Of a stretch of 64,000 nt of DNA, positions 52,462 through 61,246 are shown piece after piece (positions within the stretch are counted from its first letter, which is position 1; every line of letters starts with the position of its first letter). Location of the stretch: NCBI GenBank assembly GCA_020636075.1, contig JACJYO010000011.1:1-64000 (forward strand). The letters run 5' to 3'. The position numbers were made by a program, and so were the translations under genes. Under the pieces are notes generated by a model. The model made no database searches. It saw nothing but the letters and a program-made list of their open reading frames with translations, and was not told the DNA's origin. Source of the stretch: Lewinellaceae bacterium. GTDB taxonomy: Bacteria > Bacteroidota > Bacteroidia > Chitinophagales > Saprospiraceae.

Positions 52462-53352
52462 TCAGGCCTTGTCGATCTTCAGCGAAGTCATCGTTAGTGA
52501 GCCGCCCACGGCTTTGTCGTTGAAGAGGGTCACCTGTTCCTTTTCTCCTTTCAGCGCCAGGGTATACAACAGCGGCAGGTAGTGTTCGGGCGTGGGAATG
52601 GCGAGATTAAACGCCTGGCCCTGGCTTTTAAAATTGATCAGTTCCTGGTGGTTATCGTTCAGGATGTAGTTTTTCATTTTTTCGCGGGCTTCGAGTGCCC
52701 AGTCGTAGCCGTAATCTTCCTCGTTGAGTTTGTCCCAGGCCACCATGCGCAGGTTGTGCACCATGTTGCCGCTACCGATGATGAGCACACCGCGCGTGCG
52801 CAGGGCAGCGATCTCCCTGGCGAGTTCATAGTGGTATTGAGGTGTTTGGTAGCGGTCGAGGCTGAGTTGGAGCACAGGCACGTCGGCGTCGGGGTAGAGG
52901 TGTTTGACCACACTCCAGGTGCCGTGATCGAGTCCCCAGTTTTCATCCAGACCGACGTCGGTTTTTTTGATCAGGTCTTTGGTTTCGCGGGCCACTTCGG
53001 GGCTGCCAGAGGCGGGATATTGCACTTCATACAGCGCCTTGGGAAAACCGCCGAAATCGTGGATCGTGCGCGGTGCTGCCATGGCGGTTACATGGGTGCC
53101 CTGGGTTTCCCAGTGGGCGGATACGCAAAGAATGGCCTTGGGTTTTGTGATTTCCGAACCTATTTTCCGGAAGCCCTGCACGAAGGTATTTTCCTCGATG
53201 GCGTTCATCGGGCTGCCGTGACCCAGGAAGAGCACGGGCATTTTATCGGTATTGCCGAACGGTTCGGTGAGTTTGTTCAGTTCGTTCAATTTCATGGCTG
53301 CGCCTGCTGCCGGCAAAAGTGCCAGCGTTTTTAAAAACGTTTTTCTGTTCAT
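52462..53352 (-). CDS. 4,5-DOPA-dioxygenase-like extradiol ring-cleavage enzyme
   Basis: 296 residues from the ATG at 53352. A leader MNRKTFLKTLALLPAAGAAM suggests export or a retained N-terminal anchor. The LigB-type metal-binding residues are visible: PVLFLGHGSPMNAIE, CVSAHWETQGTHVTA and NWGLDHGTWSVVKHLYP. GSGNMVHNLRMVAWDKL is also typical of the YgiD/DODA family. Such enzymes open catechol rings with iron or zinc; several bacterial members have only weak known activity on DOPA. No catabolic genes lie beside it. Confidence 0.88.
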   Translation of the reverse strand: MNRKTFLKTLALLPAAGAAMKLNELNKLTEPFGNTDKMPVLFLGHGSPMNAIEENTFVQGFRKIGSEITKPKAILCVSAHWETQGTHVTAMAAPRTIHDFGGFPKALYEVQYPASGSPEVARETKDLIKKTDVGLDENWGLDHGTWSVVKHLYPDADVPVLQLSLDRYQTPQYHYELAREIAALRTRGVLIIGSGNMVHNLRMVAWDKLNEEDYGYDWALEAREKMKNYILNDNHQELINFKSQGQAFNLAIPTPEHYLPLLYTLALKGEKEQVTLFNDKAVGGSLTMTSLKIDKA

Positions 53353-53424
53353 GGGTAACGCGGTGATGGCTGCAAATGGAAGGCCGGTAGTAAACAGTCG
53401 TTCAGGTAATAAAGTTGACCGACT

Positions 53425-53475
53425 AACGTCGGCAGGGTTTGAAACCCTGCCGACGTTCAAAACCCTGCCGACGTC
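53425..53475. repeat. 33-base palindrome with aacgtcggcagggttt arms plus a half copy
   Basis: aacgtcggcagggttt pairs with 53442-53457 around one base; a further half copy (aaaccctgccgacgtc) runs to 53475 and touches the end of the next gene. It has the same length as the palindromes at 52374 and 55733. Confidence 0.75.
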
Positions 53476-53737
53476 AATGCTGCGCCCGCTTGCGGGCCAC
53501 CAGTTCGCTGGTGTCGAGTCCCAGCGCCCGGAGTGCATCCACAGCCTTCATATGGGCCAGTGTTTCGCCGATAAGCGGATCATCAGAGTTTTCCAACATA
53601 CCGAGTAGTGCCTGTCCGACGGCCTGATGTTCATCCGGAGTAAGTTTTTCAAGCAGATATTGATTGCTGAAACCGTTGCGGTGCTGATAATCGTTTGGCG
53701 GGATGATCGCGGCGAGTAAAGCAAGGAGGTCGCGCAT
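53474..53737 (-). CDS. Small protein of unknown function
   Basis: 87 residues from the ATG at 53737 (the open frame adds nine residues). The sequence (MRDLLALLAAIIPPNDYQHR ... LTPDEHQAVGQALLGMLEN ... ALGLDTSELVARKRAQ) is all-helical in character with no motif that I recognise. The coding look is good: no long low-complexity part, and it fills the gap between the DOPA-dioxygenase-like and GNAT genes on the same strand. The last few codons overlap a repeat. It may be a real small gene. Confidence 0.5.
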   Translation of the reverse strand: MRDLLALLAAIIPPNDYQHRNGFSNQYLLEKLTPDEHQAVGQALLGMLENSDDPLIGETLAHMKAVDALRALGLDTSELVARKRAQH

Positions 53738-53821
53738 AGTTAACTGATTTAGAAGTCCAACCAAAGATACGCGGAGGGATTGCGCAATGTACTGCGGGCT
53801 TCAGGAAATATTAGCGCGCCG

Positions 53822-54283
53822 TTATTCCACCATCCGGACTCGTTTTTCAAAACACAAGCTGGTTTCCACCCCGGTGTACTGGCCGTAATTCGGAATCTGC
53901 CGGTAGCCGCTTTTTTTGTACAAGGCGATTGCTTCGGGTTGGTTTATCCCGGTTTCAAGGACACATTTTTCATAAGATAAATCTGCTGTCCAGTGTTCCA
54001 ATTCGGCTAAAATAGCGCTGGCGACACCTTTGCCCCGGTGGTCCGGCAGGGTGTACATGCGTTTAATTTCCATGGCGCCGGGTTGGAATGCCTTGAGTGC
54101 GCCACAGGCGATGGCCCGATCGTTTTCATAAACCACAACGGCGTTTTTGATCATGTCAATTTTGTTGAATTGATCGTAAAAGGCGTGGTCGTCGCCGTCG
54201 CGTATGGCCAGCTCCGCATCAAGTAATTTTACCAATGCGATAAAATCCGGGTTGCCGGAGTCAGTTCGGACGAGGCGGATCAT
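53822..54283 (-). CDS. GNAT-family N-acetyltransferase
   Basis: 153 residues. The GNAT core is plain: AVVVYENDRAIACGALKAF, EIKRMYTLPDHRGKGVASAIL (acetyl-CoA loop, with RGKG at about 85), and LETGINQPEAIALYKKSGY with the C-terminal tyrosine-containing motif B. The acceptor cannot be predicted. Its ATG overlaps the stop codon of the TfoX-like gene by four bases (ATGA), so the two are translated together. Confidence 0.9.
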   Translation of the reverse strand: MIRLVRTDSGNPDFIALVKLLDAELAIRDGDDHAFYDQFNKIDMIKNAVVVYENDRAIACGALKAFQPGAMEIKRMYTLPDHRGKGVASAILAELEHWTADLSYEKCVLETGINQPEAIALYKKSGYRQIPNYGQYTGVETSLCFEKRVRMVE

Positions 54284-54609
54284 TTTTTCTTTTTCTTTTT
54301 AGGCTTGGGTTCGGGAAGTTCCTGTACGGTGATACGCACCAGGGTACTGAGCCACTCCCGGTCGTCCAGTTTGTCTTCGATCAGGAAACACAGTTTTGCA
54401 CCCGGGTAGGGTGGGGCTTCCACCACATCCCGGATGTAGGCTCTTCCGGCTTCGGTGGGTTTTATGAAGAGTTTATTGTCACAAACGAGGGCAAATATTT
54501 TCACACCCGCATACAGGGTGTACTCGCCGAACATTTTTTTGGCGGTGATGTCGTCTGCGATTTCTATTTGGCCGACGACGTAGTCTGTGAATTCTTTTGT
54601 GGATGCCAT
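54280..54609 (-). CDS. TfoX/Sxy N-terminal domain protein
   Basis: 109 residues. The TfoX_N pattern ITAKKMFGEYTLYAGVKIFA and LFIKPTEAGRAYI is present; the C-terminal TfoX domain that activates competence genes in Haemophilus and Vibrio is absent, as is usual outside those groups. It ends in a lysine-rich tail (PEPKPKKKKKK). The stop overlaps the start of the GNAT gene. A role in competence should not be assumed. Confidence 0.87.
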   Translation of the reverse strand: MASTKEFTDYVVGQIEIADDITAKKMFGEYTLYAGVKIFALVCDNKLFIKPTEAGRAYIRDVVEAPPYPGAKLCFLIEDKLDDREWLSTLVRITVQELPEPKPKKKKKK

Positions 54610-54639
54610 GTGGATTTTGGTTCGGTTGACAATTGTTCC

Positions 54640-55212
54640 CTATTTATAAATGGTTTCAATCCGCTTGTCCGGAACCAGCCAGATCAAGGCAACCAGAATA
54701 AATATAGCGCCTGCCGCCCATGGCGCGACCCAACTTGCCGCTATCCCGATAACGTACAGCACTGGCGACACTTTGCCTTTTAAATCTTTTCCAACGGCCT
54801 GGGCCAGTACCGACTCTTTTCCGTGGGTTTTAATTATTTGATTTTGCAAAATAAAATAGGCGATCGCCGCCATCAACAATACAAACCCGTATAGCGCCAT
54901 GGGCTTGGAACTGAAGTTGTTCTCTCCCATCCAGCCGGTAACAAAGGGTACTAAGGACAGCCAGAAAAGCAGGTGGAGATTTGCCCAAAGGATGCTGCCG
55001 GTAACCTTTTTGACTGTATGCATCATGTGATGGTGGTTATTCCAATAAATGCTCAAATAGATAAAGCTCAGCACATAGCTCAGAAATACGGGAATTAAGG
55101 GAATCAGATCGGTAAATTCCTCGCCGTGCGGCACCTTGATTTCAAGGACCATAATTGTAATGATTATTGCCAGTACACCATCGCTAAAAGCTTCCAGTCG
55201 TCCTTTTTGCAT
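54640..55212 (-). CDS. TMEM175-family (DUF1211) potassium-channel-like protein
   Basis: 190 residues with six hydrophobic segments. The hallmark FSDG near the N-terminus (GRLEAFSDGVLAIIITIMVL) and the later WNNHHHMMHTVKKVTG and NLHLLFWLSLVPFVTGWMG segments are those of bacterial TMEM175. Some bacterial members have been shown to be potassium-selective. The length is normal for the single six-helix bacterial form. The gene follows about 30 bases before the TfoX-like gene on the same strand. Confidence 0.9.
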   Translation of the reverse strand: MQKGRLEAFSDGVLAIIITIMVLEIKVPHGEEFTDLIPLIPVFLSYVLSFIYLSIYWNNHHHMMHTVKKVTGSILWANLHLLFWLSLVPFVTGWMGENNFSSKPMALYGFVLLMAAIAYFILQNQIIKTHGKESVLAQAVGKDLKGKVSPVLYVIGIAASWVAPWAAGAIFILVALIWLVPDKRIETIYK

Positions 55213-55270
55213 AGTTTTCTAATTTATTCTTCAAACAATTTTGACAAGCTGTCATCCCATTTAAAATTAT

Positions 55271-55665
55271 TCAGGTACCATTTTCGGCTGCCCCGTTGTA
55301 AAAAATAAATTGAATGCGAATGCCATGTTTTTCAAATTTCACCACATAGGTCAGGCGATAAAGTACCGATTCAATTAAATCTTCCTGCACCAGTTTATTA
55401 CCGATGCGCGCTCCAAATCTATCACCAATTGAATTCAACTGTTCGGTAGTTCTGTTCTCCAAGTAATCGAGTTCATCTTCAGGAAGTATCCAAATCGCTC
55501 TTATTTTTTCAAAGGCAGCTGGCAGGTCATCGTTTGTAATATCATCGATGATAAGCTGGCTTTTTGCCTTCGCTTCCGTGGCACTGGCCAGCCCCTTTTC
55601 TGTTTGTGAAAAACGAGGTTTTGGAGCAATATGGCAATCAGGATAACAATTAGTTTTTTATACAT
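55271..55665 (-). pseudogene. Small exported protein with one frameshift
   Basis: The ATG at 55665 opens a signal peptide (MYKKLIVILIAILLQNLVF). After it the frame is lost at a run of five A on the plus strand (55609-55613); adding one base restores a single protein of about 131 residues (SQTEKGLASATEAKAKSQLI ... RIQFIFYNGAAENGT). Only the last 63 residues are open as they stand. No family recognised. The frameshift lies in a homopolymer, so a sequencing error is as likely as a real mutation. Confidence 0.65.
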
Positions 55666-55732
55666 TTCTATAGTGTTTTTTGTGTTAAAAATCGCCGGAA
55701 AGCGGCTTGCTAAAAATTGAGGCGATCAGTCT

Positions 55733-55765
55733 ATTGTCGGCGTGACTCGAAGTCACGCCGACAAT
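55733..55765. repeat. 33-base palindrome, second copy
   Basis: Same arms as at 52374-52406 (attgtcggcgtgact), centre cga instead of caa. Confidence 0.85.
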
Positions 55766-55821
55766 ATGCGGATAACGCGGATCGCTTTCGGGTTGAACAC
55801 AACCATTCCGTCCACCGCAGC

Positions 55822-55934
55822 AACCTGCCAGATACCCGGCTGTCTGTTATTCCGCTTAGCAAACCTAGTTCAAAATTCCGGGGGATAACCAACTTCCACC
55901 GCAACCTGCCCGATACCCGGCTGTCTGTTATTCC
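55822..55934. repeat. Two direct copies of a 32-base sequence
   Basis: aacctgccagatacccggct... (55822-55853) and 55903-55934 are identical except for one base, 81 bases apart. The spacer 55666-56197 holds this pair, the palindrome at 55733, and one arm of the cacggaga family (56152-56183, ending 15 bases before the next ATG). The open frame across it has no gene-like features. Confidence 0.7.
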
Positions 55935-56197
55935 ACTGCCTGAATTGCCCTGTTCCTGTCCGCCAACGTACACCCGGTTGTTCATTAACGAACAACAAAA
56001 CCGAATAAATTCTCAGGTTCTTGGTTTACAGCACACTACATCCGTGGCACGGGGCTTGAGGGCTAAAGATTGTGCTTTGTTGCCCACCGCATATTTCTTT
56101 ATGCACCGCGTATACACAGAAGACGGGAAAGTTTATCCCCACACAGCAGAAAACCTCCGTGTCCTCCGTGCCTCCGTGGTGAAAACGACCTTCAGCC

Positions 56198-58664
56198 ATG
56201 CTCAAAAACTACCTGAAAATTGCCCTCCGAAATATGGCCCGCCACAAAGGCTACACCGCCTTGCACCTTACCGGCCTGGCCATCGGTACCGCCGTTTTTT
56301 TGCTCATCGCCCAATACGTGTATTTTGAGCGGAGCTATGAAAAATTTATCCCCGACGCCGAAAACATCTATCGTCCTGGCGCTGACACGCTACCAGAATG
56401 GCGAGGAGGTGATCGCTACCGCGGAAAATGTACCGGGCGCCGGGCCGGCCATTGCGGCCGAATTTCCGGAAGTGGAAGGTTATGCCCGCCTGTATAATCT
56501 GGGCTACAAAAACAACCTGATCATCACCAATGAGGCTGCGAAACCCGAACCTGTCGCCTTCAAGCACCGCCGGTTTTTGTACGCCGACTCGGCGTTTCTC
56601 CCGATGATGGGTTACCCGCTTGTACTGGGCGATCCGGCAACGGCACTTGCCCAGCCCTTGCAGGCCGTCATTTCGGAGGAATATGCGCGGAAGTATTTCG
56701 GCAACGCCGACCCGATGGGTAAACAGCTGCGCATGCAGGACGACGACTTCAACGATGAACGGGTGACGGTCACCGGGTGTTCAAAAACCTGCCGGCCAAC
56801 ACCCATCTCAAATTCGATGTATTGTTTTCCTATAAAACCCTCTACACCCGCGGCGACTGGGCGCCTGAGCGCTATGGTACCACCTGGGGCGCAACGACAT
56901 GTACACCTTTCTGAAACTGCGACCCGGCACCGACCCGCCATCCTGGAAGCAAAGTTTCCAGCCTTCATCGAAAATTCAATCCCGACCTCGCCACACAAAA
57001 CCGGCGCGACGTACTGACCTTGCAACCCTTGCGCAGCATCCACCTGCATTCCGATCTTGCCGAAGAGCCCGAGCCCAACGGCGATGCCAGGGTGGTGCGT
57101 TTTCTCCTGCTCATCGGCGTATTGGTGTTGGTCATTGCCTGGATCAACTACGTCAACCTATCCACGGCACGCGCTATGGAGCGCGCCCGGGAGGTGGGCG
57201 TGCGCAAGGTGGTCGGCGCCGAAAAAAGCCAGCTGATGCGCCAGTTTCTCGTCGAGTCGGCCTTGATGAACCTGTTCGCTGCGCTGCTGGCAGTGGTGCT
57301 CGCCGCTCTGGCACTGCCGGGGTTCAACCAACTCGCCGGTTTGTCCATGGGCTATGCCAATCTCTGGGCGCCCTGGGCGCTGGGCTTGCTGGCGATGGTT
57401 TGGCTCACGGGTACTTTCCTGTCGGGTTTGTACCCCGCCTGGGTGTTGTCGGGCTTTCGGCCGATCACGGTGCTTAAAGGGCAGTACAAAAATACCGGGA
57501 CGGGCATGTTGCTGCGCAAAGGTCTGGTGCTGGTGCAGTTTACGGCCTCAGTGGCGCTGATCGCCGGCACGGTGATCATTTACCGGCAACTGGATTTTAT
57601 GCTTCACCGCGATATCGGGATGAAAATCGACCAGGTATTGGTGGTGGAACGCCCGGGCATTGCCCCGCGCGACCGCGAAGCGCGCAATGCAGCCATCGAT
57701 GTATTTCGGGCCGAGCTGGCCAAAAATCCGGATATCCGCGGCATGGCCGCTGCGCTCACTGTTCCCGGCAAACAACGGGAGTACAAGGCGGTGGTCAGCA
57801 AGTTTGGCGAAGCCGAAAAACAGGGCGCGACGCTGCGGATCAACAGCATGGACTTTAATTTCAAAGATATTTTTGAAATGAAATTGCTTGCCGGCCGCAA
57901 CTTTTCCCCGGATTTTCCTGCCGATCCGGATACCAGTTGTATCCTGACTGAATCGGCGGTGCGCATGCTGGGTTTCGACAACCCGGAAGCGGCGATCGGA
58001 AAAACGCTGACGATCCCGAATTTCCGCTGGAACCCCATTGTTGCCGGTGTCGTGAACGACTACCACCAGGTGTCGCTGAAAAAAGCTGTCGATCCGACCT
58101 TGTTTTTTTGCACGCCCTATTCCGGCGAGTTTTTACGCTATGCGTGTGCAAACGACTGAAATGCCGGCTGTCATCGATCACGTACGCCGCTCCTGGCAAT
58201 CGGCCTTTCCCGGCAACCCCTTCGACTATTTCTTTCTCGACGATTACTACGCCGCGCAATACGCCAACGAGCAGCGTTTCGGCAGTTTGGCCGGCCAGCT
58301 GTTTGCTCTGCTGGCGGTACTGGTGGGCTGCCTGGGTCTGTTCGGCTTGTCGGGATATACCATTGCACAGCGCACGAAGGAAATCGGCATCCGCAAAATA
58401 CTGGGCGCCACGGTGCCCGGGCTAGTAGGGCTGCTTTCGAAAGACCTGCTCAAAGTGGTGGCTCTGGCGATTCTCGTGGCTGCTCCACTAACCTGGTGGG
58501 CTATGGAAAACTGGTTGCAGGATTTTGCCTATCGGACCAGCATCCATTGGTACATTTTTGCCCTTGCAGGGTTGATCGCAGTGATGGTGGCTTTCCTGAC
58601 GGTGAGTTTTCAAAGTATGAAAGCGGCATTGTCCAATCCTGTGCAGGCCTTGCGGAGTGAGTAG
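56198..58664 (+). pseudogene. FtsX/MacB-type ABC permease with about six frameshifts
   Basis: Joined across frames, this gives one protein of about 820 residues, the normal length of Bacteroidota FtsX-like permeases. Domains in order: a helix in KIALRNMARHKGYTALHL..., a MacB periplasmic domain (ENIYR ... EEVIATAENVPG), the three-helix FtsX core (VRFLLLIGVLVLVIAWINY ... EVGVRKVVGAEKSQLMRQFL), a second periplasmic domain, and a last FtsX core (GLFGLSGYTIAQRTKEIGIR). The frame changes near 56370, 56777, 56885, 56938, 56980 and 58130. Most fit a base missing from a short run. No ABC ATPase is adjacent. Confidence 0.85.
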
Positions 58665-58671
58665 GGGGGGT

Positions 58672-58722
58672 TTAATCGATCCGATCGATCTGACAATTGA
58701 AACAACCGGGCCCGGCATTATT
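58672..58722 (-). pseudogene. Remnant of a DUF1203 gene 3' end
   Basis: On the minus strand this reads NNAGPGCFNCQIDRID then stop, which matches the reconstructed end of the DUF1203 gene at 61243-61716 (HNAG-GCFNCQIDRVL). Upstream the likeness stops. It looks like a duplicated or left-behind tail. Confidence 0.55.
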
Positions 58723-58815
58723 TGCAGCGGGGTATTGACCCGGCAGGAAAATCGGGCTAAGTTTGTTGCCGCAAAATAAATCGCTCTTGACCAGGCTTGT
58801 TTACCATATTTCTTG

Positions 58816-58853
58816 CACTGCCCTTTCTCCGAGGTTTTTGGGGAAGGGCAGTG
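58816..58853 (+). terminator. Stem-loop terminator-like sequence
   Basis: cactgccctt (58816-58825) pairs perfectly with aagggcagtg (58844-58853) over an 18-base loop and is followed by tgatttt. It lies about 150 bases after the permease pseudogene. Confidence 0.6.
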
Positions 58854-58955
58854 TGATTTTGTCGGTGACATGGTTGGATAAAGACGATATACCCGAAAAC
58901 GACAAAGTAAAAGGCGCAATGCGGGTTTTTGGTTTTTGTTTTCAGTCATACAATA

Positions 58956-58962
58956 GTTGGGC
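58956..58962 (+). other. Left boundary of cassette 1 (attC R'-like GTTGGGC)
   Basis: GTTGGGC fits the integron core-site consensus GTTRRRY and is the exact reverse complement of GCCCAAC at the start of the hairpin that closes the same cassette (59736). The ATG of the cassette gene follows 3 bases later. Confidence 0.55.
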
Positions 58963-58965
58963 ATA

Positions 58966-59670
58966 ATGAAAAAGAACAAAATGATTACGAAGGAAATACC
59001 TGATACGTGGAGAGATTTGCAAAATGAAGTTGGTGATATTCTTGAAAAATGTGGGTTTAATGTTGAAATAGAAAAACAATAGACACAGTTCGGGGAAAGT
59101 TGAAATAGATGTATATGCAGAAGAAACGATTAAGGGTAGAAAATATTCAATCATATGCGAATGCAAGCATTGGAAATCAAATATCCCACAATCTGTAATT
59201 CATGGATTTAGAACTGTAACTGCTGATTTGGGCTGCAACATTGGATACATAATTACTACAAGTGATTTTCAGTTGGGAGCAACCAAAGCCGCTGAACTTA
59301 CAAACGTAGAGCTTTTTTAACATGGGAAGAATTTCAAAATACATTTTTAGAAAACTGGTATGAAGAATACTTTTCTCCAAAATCGCCAAAGATTTAGACC
59401 CTTTGCTGACATATGTTGAACCAATATTGCCAAGATGGTTCTCCGAGATGTCGGAAGAAGACAAAGAGAAGTATATTAAACTCAAAAATGAATATGACCT
59501 ATTTGGATGGATTGTTATGAGCCACTCCATATGCAAGGTCATTTGGAAGAGATAAAATTCCAAAAATTCCATTGAGGAGTAGAATCAATATTGATGAGGA
59601 AGTAATTAAAAAAATACCTCAAAATATTTTAGACGAGAGCCATTACAGAGAATTCCTTTTGAGTCAATAA
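58966..59670 (+). pseudogene. Mrr-like restriction endonuclease, frameshifted (cassette 1)
   Basis: The ATG at 58966 begins MKKNKMITKEIPDTWRDLQN. After one or two frame changes near 59080 the chain goes on with KVEIDVYAEETIKGRKYSII and CECKHWKSNIPQSVIHGF, a PD-(D/E)xK nuclease core (Asp in EIDVY, Glu and Lys in CECK). Further shifts near 59316, 59385 and 59525 are needed to reach the stop at 59668. Restored, the protein has about 235 residues. The PD-(D/E)xK core is of the Mrr_cat type that cuts foreign or modified DNA. The stretch is AT-rich relative to its neighbours, a sign of transfer. Confidence 0.7.
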
Positions 59671-59735
59671 ATTTTGGGAATGAAGCAATAAAAAATTTAG
59701 AGTATTAAGGGATAGATATAATAAATGAACACTAT

Positions 59736-59804
59736 GCCCAACAAAGCATGGCTGTCCATAGCGGGCAGACGCCCGCTACGTCAGCCATGCGAACCGTTAT
59801 AGGC
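59736..59804 (+). other. attC-like hairpin closing cassette 1
   Basis: Starts GCCCAAC and ends GTTATAGGC. Inside, gcatggctg (59746-59754) pairs with 59782-59790, and agcgggc (59760-59766) with gcccgct (59771-59777). This is the size and nested-stem form of an integron attC site. The right end (GTTATAGGC) is two bases longer than the standard core. Confidence 0.55.
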
Positions 59805-59814
59805 AATTACAAAA

Positions 59815-60900
59815 ATGGAAAACGATAAAAAACTCTTAGAAGGTATAATCAGTGATTATTTTAATTCTGTTGAAGATTTATTCACTTACAGGCTGAAAAC
59901 GATTGGAAGATAAATGCTTCAATCTTTTTTTTGATATTAAGCATTTTATTCTTACTTCTAAATATTATACCAATTCTGCCTGGTTTTAATGGCAAATACT
60001 TCCTATTTCTATTTGATTTCATCAAAAACCAAGTAGACTTACCCTTTGAGGAGTTTAACTTTTGGATAAAATGGGCACTTGGTTCAATAATTTCATTAAT
60101 TACCTTTGGAATTGCATTTATAGTATATAAGTATTGGGATAACTGTGATTCTAAAAAAGCAATTCGACCTAGATATATGACTTTTTGCTATGCCTTTTCA
60201 CTACGAAAGGAAATAAAAAGTTTTTTAATCAATGAAAACGACACACATTTAGAAAATACTCTTGCCTATTTTGAAAAAGTAATTTCTTCCATTATAAATA
60301 GCCCTTTTTATTCTATCAGGTCAGACAGCGATAAATCGGTCAGCTTCGTCAATCTTCGAAAAAACTTATTGAAAAATATGAATGGATTAAATTCACAGAT
60401 GAAACAAACAATATTTTGGACTCTCTTTCAACTATTAGGACGAAACTAGAAAGACGAATAAGACTAAAAACAGAATTGGATAAAACACTCCCCTAATTGA
60501 CATTCTGGTACTTTATGAGTTTTCAAAAATAAAACCTAATGAATCAAATCCTGAAGGAGTAGAACTAAAAGATCAACGTATTAATTATATAAAGGAATTT
60601 GCAAACCAACTTAATAATATTAAAGAAATAGAAGACATACCTGAGGATGCGAATGTCAAACGTAATAAGGTGAAAAGCATAATCATACCAATTCTAAATC
60701 TATTTTCAAGTTCTAATATTTTAATTATGTTTTTTAGTTGGTTAGTATTACTGACTATTGTATTCGTTCTTTCATCAATTTTAGTGATTAACAGTCTTAA
60801 ATTAACTATTGACTCGACAATCCTGATTGGATTATTAACAGCTCCCTTTTTAGGGACGGTGACATTGGTTGCTACAATTTACACTAAGAATAAAAAATAA
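59815..60900 (+). pseudogene. Membrane protein of unknown function, frameshifted (cassette 2)
   Basis: The ATG at 59815 follows the attC-like site by 10 bases. Read through frame changes near 59895, 60362 and 60495 it gives about 362 residues: a soluble start (MENDKKLLEGIISDYFNSVE), two helices (ASIFFLILSILFLLLNIIPI; WALGSIISLITFGIAFIVY), a basic cytoplasmic region of about 180 residues with coiled-coil character, and two helices at the end (FFSWLVLLTIVFVLSSILVI; ILIGLLTAPFLGTVTLVATI). All three frame changes can be repaired by one base in a run of G, A or C. No family recognised. Confidence 0.65.
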
Positions 60901-60902
60901 CT

Positions 60903-60965
60903 GCCTACAACATTGTAGCACGCAATAGTGCTTCCTAAACGGTCGCACTACGCGTTTACTGGCCG
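60903..60965 (+). other. attC-like site closing cassette 2, right side degraded
   Basis: It starts GCCTACAAC three bases after the cassette-2 stop codon; this is the reverse complement, with one mismatch, of GTTATAGGC at the left end of cassette 2. The inner stem cgcaatagtgc / gcactacgcg is present with an unpaired base. The right core expected near 60960 (GTTRRRY) is not recognisable (gtttactggc). The stretch 60966-61119 shows no supported gene. Confidence 0.45.
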
Positions 60966-61119
60966 TCAGATTGTAAAAAAGCCCCGTCACATGACAGTCG
61001 CCATCCACCTTTGCGGGAATAGGCAATCCAGGGCGCCCAGTACGGGCCGATTCCGAGTTGAGGGAAAGCACGATATACGGCGCCTGGGTGTTTTCCATTG
61101 TTTCCAGATACAATAACCC

Positions 61120-61246
61120 TTACTCTTCCAAGTCTTCAGAATCAAAAGCCATATCTGCCGGACTTCCCCAAACATCCAAATCAGAAATGCGGACAAAGTC
61201 CGCTCGATAGTTGGGCGAGTCGGAAGACTTCGCCCGGCAGGGTCAT
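61120..61246 (-). pseudogene. Small reading frame after DUF1203, one indel
   Basis: The ATG at 61246 overlaps the restored DUF1203 stop (ATGA). It reads MTLPGEVFRLAQLSS, then after one frame change near 61200 DFVRISDLDVWGSPADMAFD and SEDLEE-stop, about 42 residues. No family recognised. It may be a real short gene or the remains of a longer one. Confidence 0.3.

Noticed and set aside
54280..54609. TfoX-like gene as evidence of natural competence
   Set aside because: Only the N-terminal domain is present and no competence genes are near.
55717..56328. 203-residue open frame on the plus strand
   Set aside because: It runs through a palindrome, a direct repeat and a cacggaga arm, so its peptide repeats (LPDTRLSVIPL) reflect DNA repeats. 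It also overlaps the start of the permease pseudogene.
56198..58664. Programmed frameshifting in the permease
   Set aside because: About six frame changes spread over the gene with no slippery heptamer plus structure at each; decay or read error is simpler.
60853..61100. Minus-strand frame MENTQAPYIVLSLNSESART and onward
   Set aside because: It crosses the attC-like site, shows no family likeness and a competing frame is equally open; not supported as a gene.
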